Origin: Rhodospirillaceae bacterium
GTDB lineage: Bacteria; Pseudomonadota; Alphaproteobacteria; GCA-2731375
Direction: 5' to 3'
Length of the DNA: 7,097 nt
Assembly: GCA_018701215.1 (NCBI GenBank)
Contig: JABIWH010000047.1
Span: 1-7,097, forward strand
The notes beneath the pieces were generated by a model. That model was given only the letters and a program-made list of their open reading frames with translations, did not search any database and was not told the DNA's origin. Both the position numbers and the translations under genes were made by a program. Within the stretch, counting starts at the first letter, position 1. Each line of letters starts with the position of its first letter. Below are positions 5,706-7,097 of the stretch, one piece after another.

Positions 5706-6413
5706 ATGGCTTTGAGCGATGAACCAGTCAACAGCGCGGGGGTCGACGTCGCCGCCAATCTAGCTGGGGTTCAGGCCTTTATCGCCGCCGCCGCGCAATC
5801 GGCGGGCCGGGGCGAGGGCGATGCCGCTTTGGTGGCGGTGTCAAAGACCCAAGGCGCGGCAGATATTCTGCCTGTCATCCAGGCCGGACAGCGTTTGTTC
5901 GGTGAAAACCGGGTGCAGGAGGCGCAAGGCAAATGGCCGGCTTTGAAGGCCGCCAACCCTGATTTGCGCCTGCATCTGATCGGCCCGCTGCAAACCAACA
6001 AGGTGAAGGACGCGGTCGCCTTGTTCGATGTCATCGAAACCGTGGACCGTCCCAAGCTGGCCCGCGCCCTGGCCCGCGAGATGGAAAAACAGGATCGTCG
6101 TCTGGATTGTTTCATCCAGGTCAATACCGGTGAAGAAGAACAAAAGGCCGGGGTCTGGCCCGAAGACGCGGACGCTTTCATCGCCCTGGCCCGTGACGAA
6201 CTTGGTTTGTCCGTGCGCGGCCTGATGTGCATTCCCCCGGTGGAAGAGGAATGCAGCCTGCATTTCGCGCTGCTGCGCGAGATCGCCCAGCGCAATGGCC
6301 TGGACGGGCTGTCCATGGGCATGAGCGCGGATTACGAAGTGGCGATCCAGTTCGGCGCCACCCTGGTACGGGTCGGCACGGCCATATTCGGTGCCCGCAA
6401 GCCCTATCCTTAA
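5706..6413 (+). CDS. YggS/PLPBP-family pyridoxal-phosphate homeostasis protein
   Basis: The 235-residue protein matches the single-domain alanine-racemase-fold family that binds PLP without known enzymatic turnover and buffers cellular PLP (E. coli YggS, human PLPBP). Visible signatures are LVAVSKTQ (42-49) with the PLP-binding Lys47, LFGENRVQEAQGKW, HLIGPLQTNK (90-99), FIQVNTGEEEQKAG (136-149), VRGLMCIPP, LSMGMSADYEVAI (202-214) and the phosphate-binding tail GATLVRVGTAIFGARK. Length is typical of the family. The N-terminus is a little longer than the shortest members (DEPVNSAGVDVAANL before the first helix). It is transcribed away from the ThiE-like gene with only 3 bp between start codons, so its promoter must lie within that gene. 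It ends in a 4-bp tail overlap with the L,D-transpeptidase-like gene. No signal peptide is seen, so it is cytosolic. Confidence 0.93.
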   Translation: MALSDEPVNSAGVDVAANLAGVQAFIAAAAQSAGRGEGDAALVAVSKTQGAADILPVIQAGQRLFGENRVQEAQGKWPALKAANPDLRLHLIGPLQTNKVKDAVALFDVIETVDRPKLARALAREMEKQDRRLDCFIQVNTGEEEQKAGVWPEDADAFIALARDELGLSVRGLMCIPPVEEECSLHFALLREIAQRNGLDGLSMGMSADYEVAIQFGATLVRVGTAIFGARKPYP

Positions 6414-6907
6414 GGCGAGAACTGAATTTCGCAGCTGTCGTCAAGCTCCACCAGCAAGGCCACCAGGTCATCCCGCGCCAGCGCAACGCAGCCCTCCGTC
6501 GGGCCATAGCCGGGGCTGGCCACGTGCATGAAGATGGCGCTGCCCGCGCCGGGGACGACCGGAGCATCGTTGTGCCCAAGGATCACCACCAGATCGTAGA
6601 GGCCGTCGGCCCGCCACATACTTTCCGCGCTGGCCCCATGGGGCAGGGTGACGGGCCCGTTGTAGGCGGGATCGTCGGGCGCGTCGCACCAGCCGTCATC
6701 GGGACGGATTTTCGCCATGGCCAGTTGGCTCACCGGTTGCGCCAGACGATCGGCCCGGTACAACAGCCGCCGCAAGGGGTAGCGGCCGCTGGGCGTGATG
6801 CCGTCGCCTTCCACCTTTTGCGCGCGGATGCCGCCCCGGCCCAGGGCACAGCGGTAACGCCGGGCGCCGTGGTGCAGGAAACCATCAGCCGTGACGTGCA
6901 GCAGCAC
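6410..6907 (-). CDS. YkuD-type L,D-transpeptidase-like protein, no signal peptide
   Basis: The 165-residue protein carries the YkuD active-site signature. It has GSAIFMH with His128, then SPGYGPTEGCVAL with the catalytic Cys140 (H-x11-C), and upstream GDGITPSGRYPLR (34-46), which resembles the conserved G-x-TPxG block of this fold. The family forms 3-3 crosslinks in peptidoglycan, tethers proteins to it, or swaps D-amino acids, using a Cys thiol. The protein begins MLLHVTADGFLHHGARRYRCALG with no signal peptide or membrane helix, as in other short proteobacterial YkuD proteins. Its site of action is therefore unclear. The start is GTG at 6907, supported by AGGTGAT (complement of 6913-6919) 5 nt upstream. 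The gene converges with the YggS-family gene and shares the TTAA at 6410-6413 as part of both stops. Confidence 0.85.
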   Translation of the reverse strand: MLLHVTADGFLHHGARRYRCALGRGGIRAQKVEGDGITPSGRYPLRRLLYRADRLAQPVSQLAMAKIRPDDGWCDAPDDPAYNGPVTLPHGASAESMWRADGLYDLVVILGHNDAPVVPGAGSAIFMHVASPGYGPTEGCVALARDDLVALLVELDDSCEIQFSP

Positions 6908-6912
6908 AATAA

Positions 6913-6919
6913 ATCACCT
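6913..6919 (-). promoter_or_regulatory. Ribosome-binding site deciding the GTG start of the YkuD-type gene
   Basis: Read on the minus strand the site is AGGTGAT, a strong match to the anti-Shine-Dalgarno, ending 5 nt before the GTG at 6907. There is no ATG in frame nearby that competes. Confidence 0.6.
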
Positions 6920-7043
6920 ATCTCATCTCGAATATTTTCTTAACGATAAACACCTTATCCCCCATTTCCCAGATGAACTCGTTAATCGATGCCCTGAGAT
7001 GGAGATTATGCTATAAGAATCAATATGTTGAGGAGTTGATGGA
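6920..7043. other. A+T-richer intergenic region, possible IS boundary
   Basis: The stretch is visibly poorer in G+C than the coding regions. It separates the minus-strand YkuD-type gene from a plus-strand ORF at the window end. AGGAG at 7031-7035 is a ribosome-binding site 8 nt before the GTG at 7044. TATAAG at 7012-7017 could be a -10 box, without a convincing -35. If the last ORF is a transposase, the left end of the element should fall around 6990-7030, for example at CCCTGAGATGG (6992-7002). Only one end is in view, so no terminal repeat can be confirmed. Confidence 0.35.
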
Positions 7044-7097
7044 GTGGTTGGCATGGCACACCCGATGGGTGAATCGAAACGGGACGGACTTCGGGTC
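7044..7097 (+). CDS. 5' end of an ORF resembling an IS1380-family transposase
   Basis: From the GTG at 7044, 18 codons are visible to the window edge, giving VVGMAHPMGESKRDGLRV. The string GESKRDGLRV resembles the N-terminus of some IS1380-family transposases of alphaproteobacteria, which continue with a (D/G)FD...LEFHG...TSDAGLL block. That recollection is the only basis for the call, and the rest lies outside the window. The frame is supported by AGGAG (7031-7035) 8 nt before the GTG. An ATG at 7053 is a possible alternative start. A competing ATG at 7039 opens another frame (MEWLAWHTRW) but is only 3 nt from the AGGAG. Confidence 0.4.
   Translation, partial: MVGMAHPMGESKRDGLRV

Noticed and set aside
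5973..6002. HLIGPLQTNK in place of the common HxIGxLQxNK with His before Leu in the YggS-family protein
   Set aside because: A Pro at this position is, as far as I recall, ordinary in alphaproteobacterial members and does not affect the PLP lysine.
6227..6943. 238-codon plus-strand frame across the YkuD-type gene
   Set aside because: It is antisense to a gene with an intact catalytic signature and overlaps the end of the YggS-family gene; no recognisable domain.
6940..6986. Isolated TTAAC and GTTAA motifs as CtrA sites
   Set aside because: They are half-sites without the N7 spacing to a second TTAA; expected by chance in A+T-richer DNA.

Overview
The window looks like a chromosomal segment of a Gram-negative alphaproteobacterium, probably Rhodospirillales-like. 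The signs are an alphaproteobacterial-type porin with a Sec signal peptide, a fused CysN-CysC protein, G+C-rich genes with alphaproteobacterial character, and a palindromic TTAA-N7-TTAA motif of the CtrA-box type. This assignment rests on protein character only; no search was run.

Layout from left to right. (1) 1-1111, minus strand: 5' part of an outer-membrane porin gene whose 3' end lies outside the window. (2) 1112-1459: 348-bp non-coding region upstream of the porin, with the CtrA-like motif and a G+C-rich inverted repeat. (3) 1460-2038, minus: a small SAM-dependent methyltransferase of the type often found with surface-polysaccharide genes. (4) 2039-2252: divergent intergenic region leading to cysD. 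It holds a nested set of helices (2082-2173) that looks like a structured mRNA leader, preceded by a possible -10 box. (5) 2253-5080, plus: the cysD-cysNC operon for sulfate activation, joined by a 1-nt stop/start overlap. (6) 5085-5702, minus: a divergent thiamine-phosphate-synthase/TenI-like protein. (7) 5706-6413, plus: a YggS/PLPBP-family PLP-binding protein. (8) 6410-6907, minus: a small YkuD-type L,D-transpeptidase-like protein with a GTG start and no signal peptide. (9) 6908-7097: A+T-richer flank ending in the first 18 codons of an ORF that resembles the N-terminus of IS1380-family transposases.

CysD and CysN (ATP sulfurylase) make APS from sulfate and ATP using GTP hydrolysis, and the C-terminal CysC domain phosphorylates APS to PAPS. 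The genes from 5081 onward alternate in strand and are packed with almost no spacers: 4 bp, 3 bp, then a 4-bp overlap. They are housekeeping or cofactor genes that need not work together. The most interesting candidate for something undescribed is the structured region upstream of cysD. I found no CRISPR array, no tRNA or rRNA, and no clear defence or phage module.
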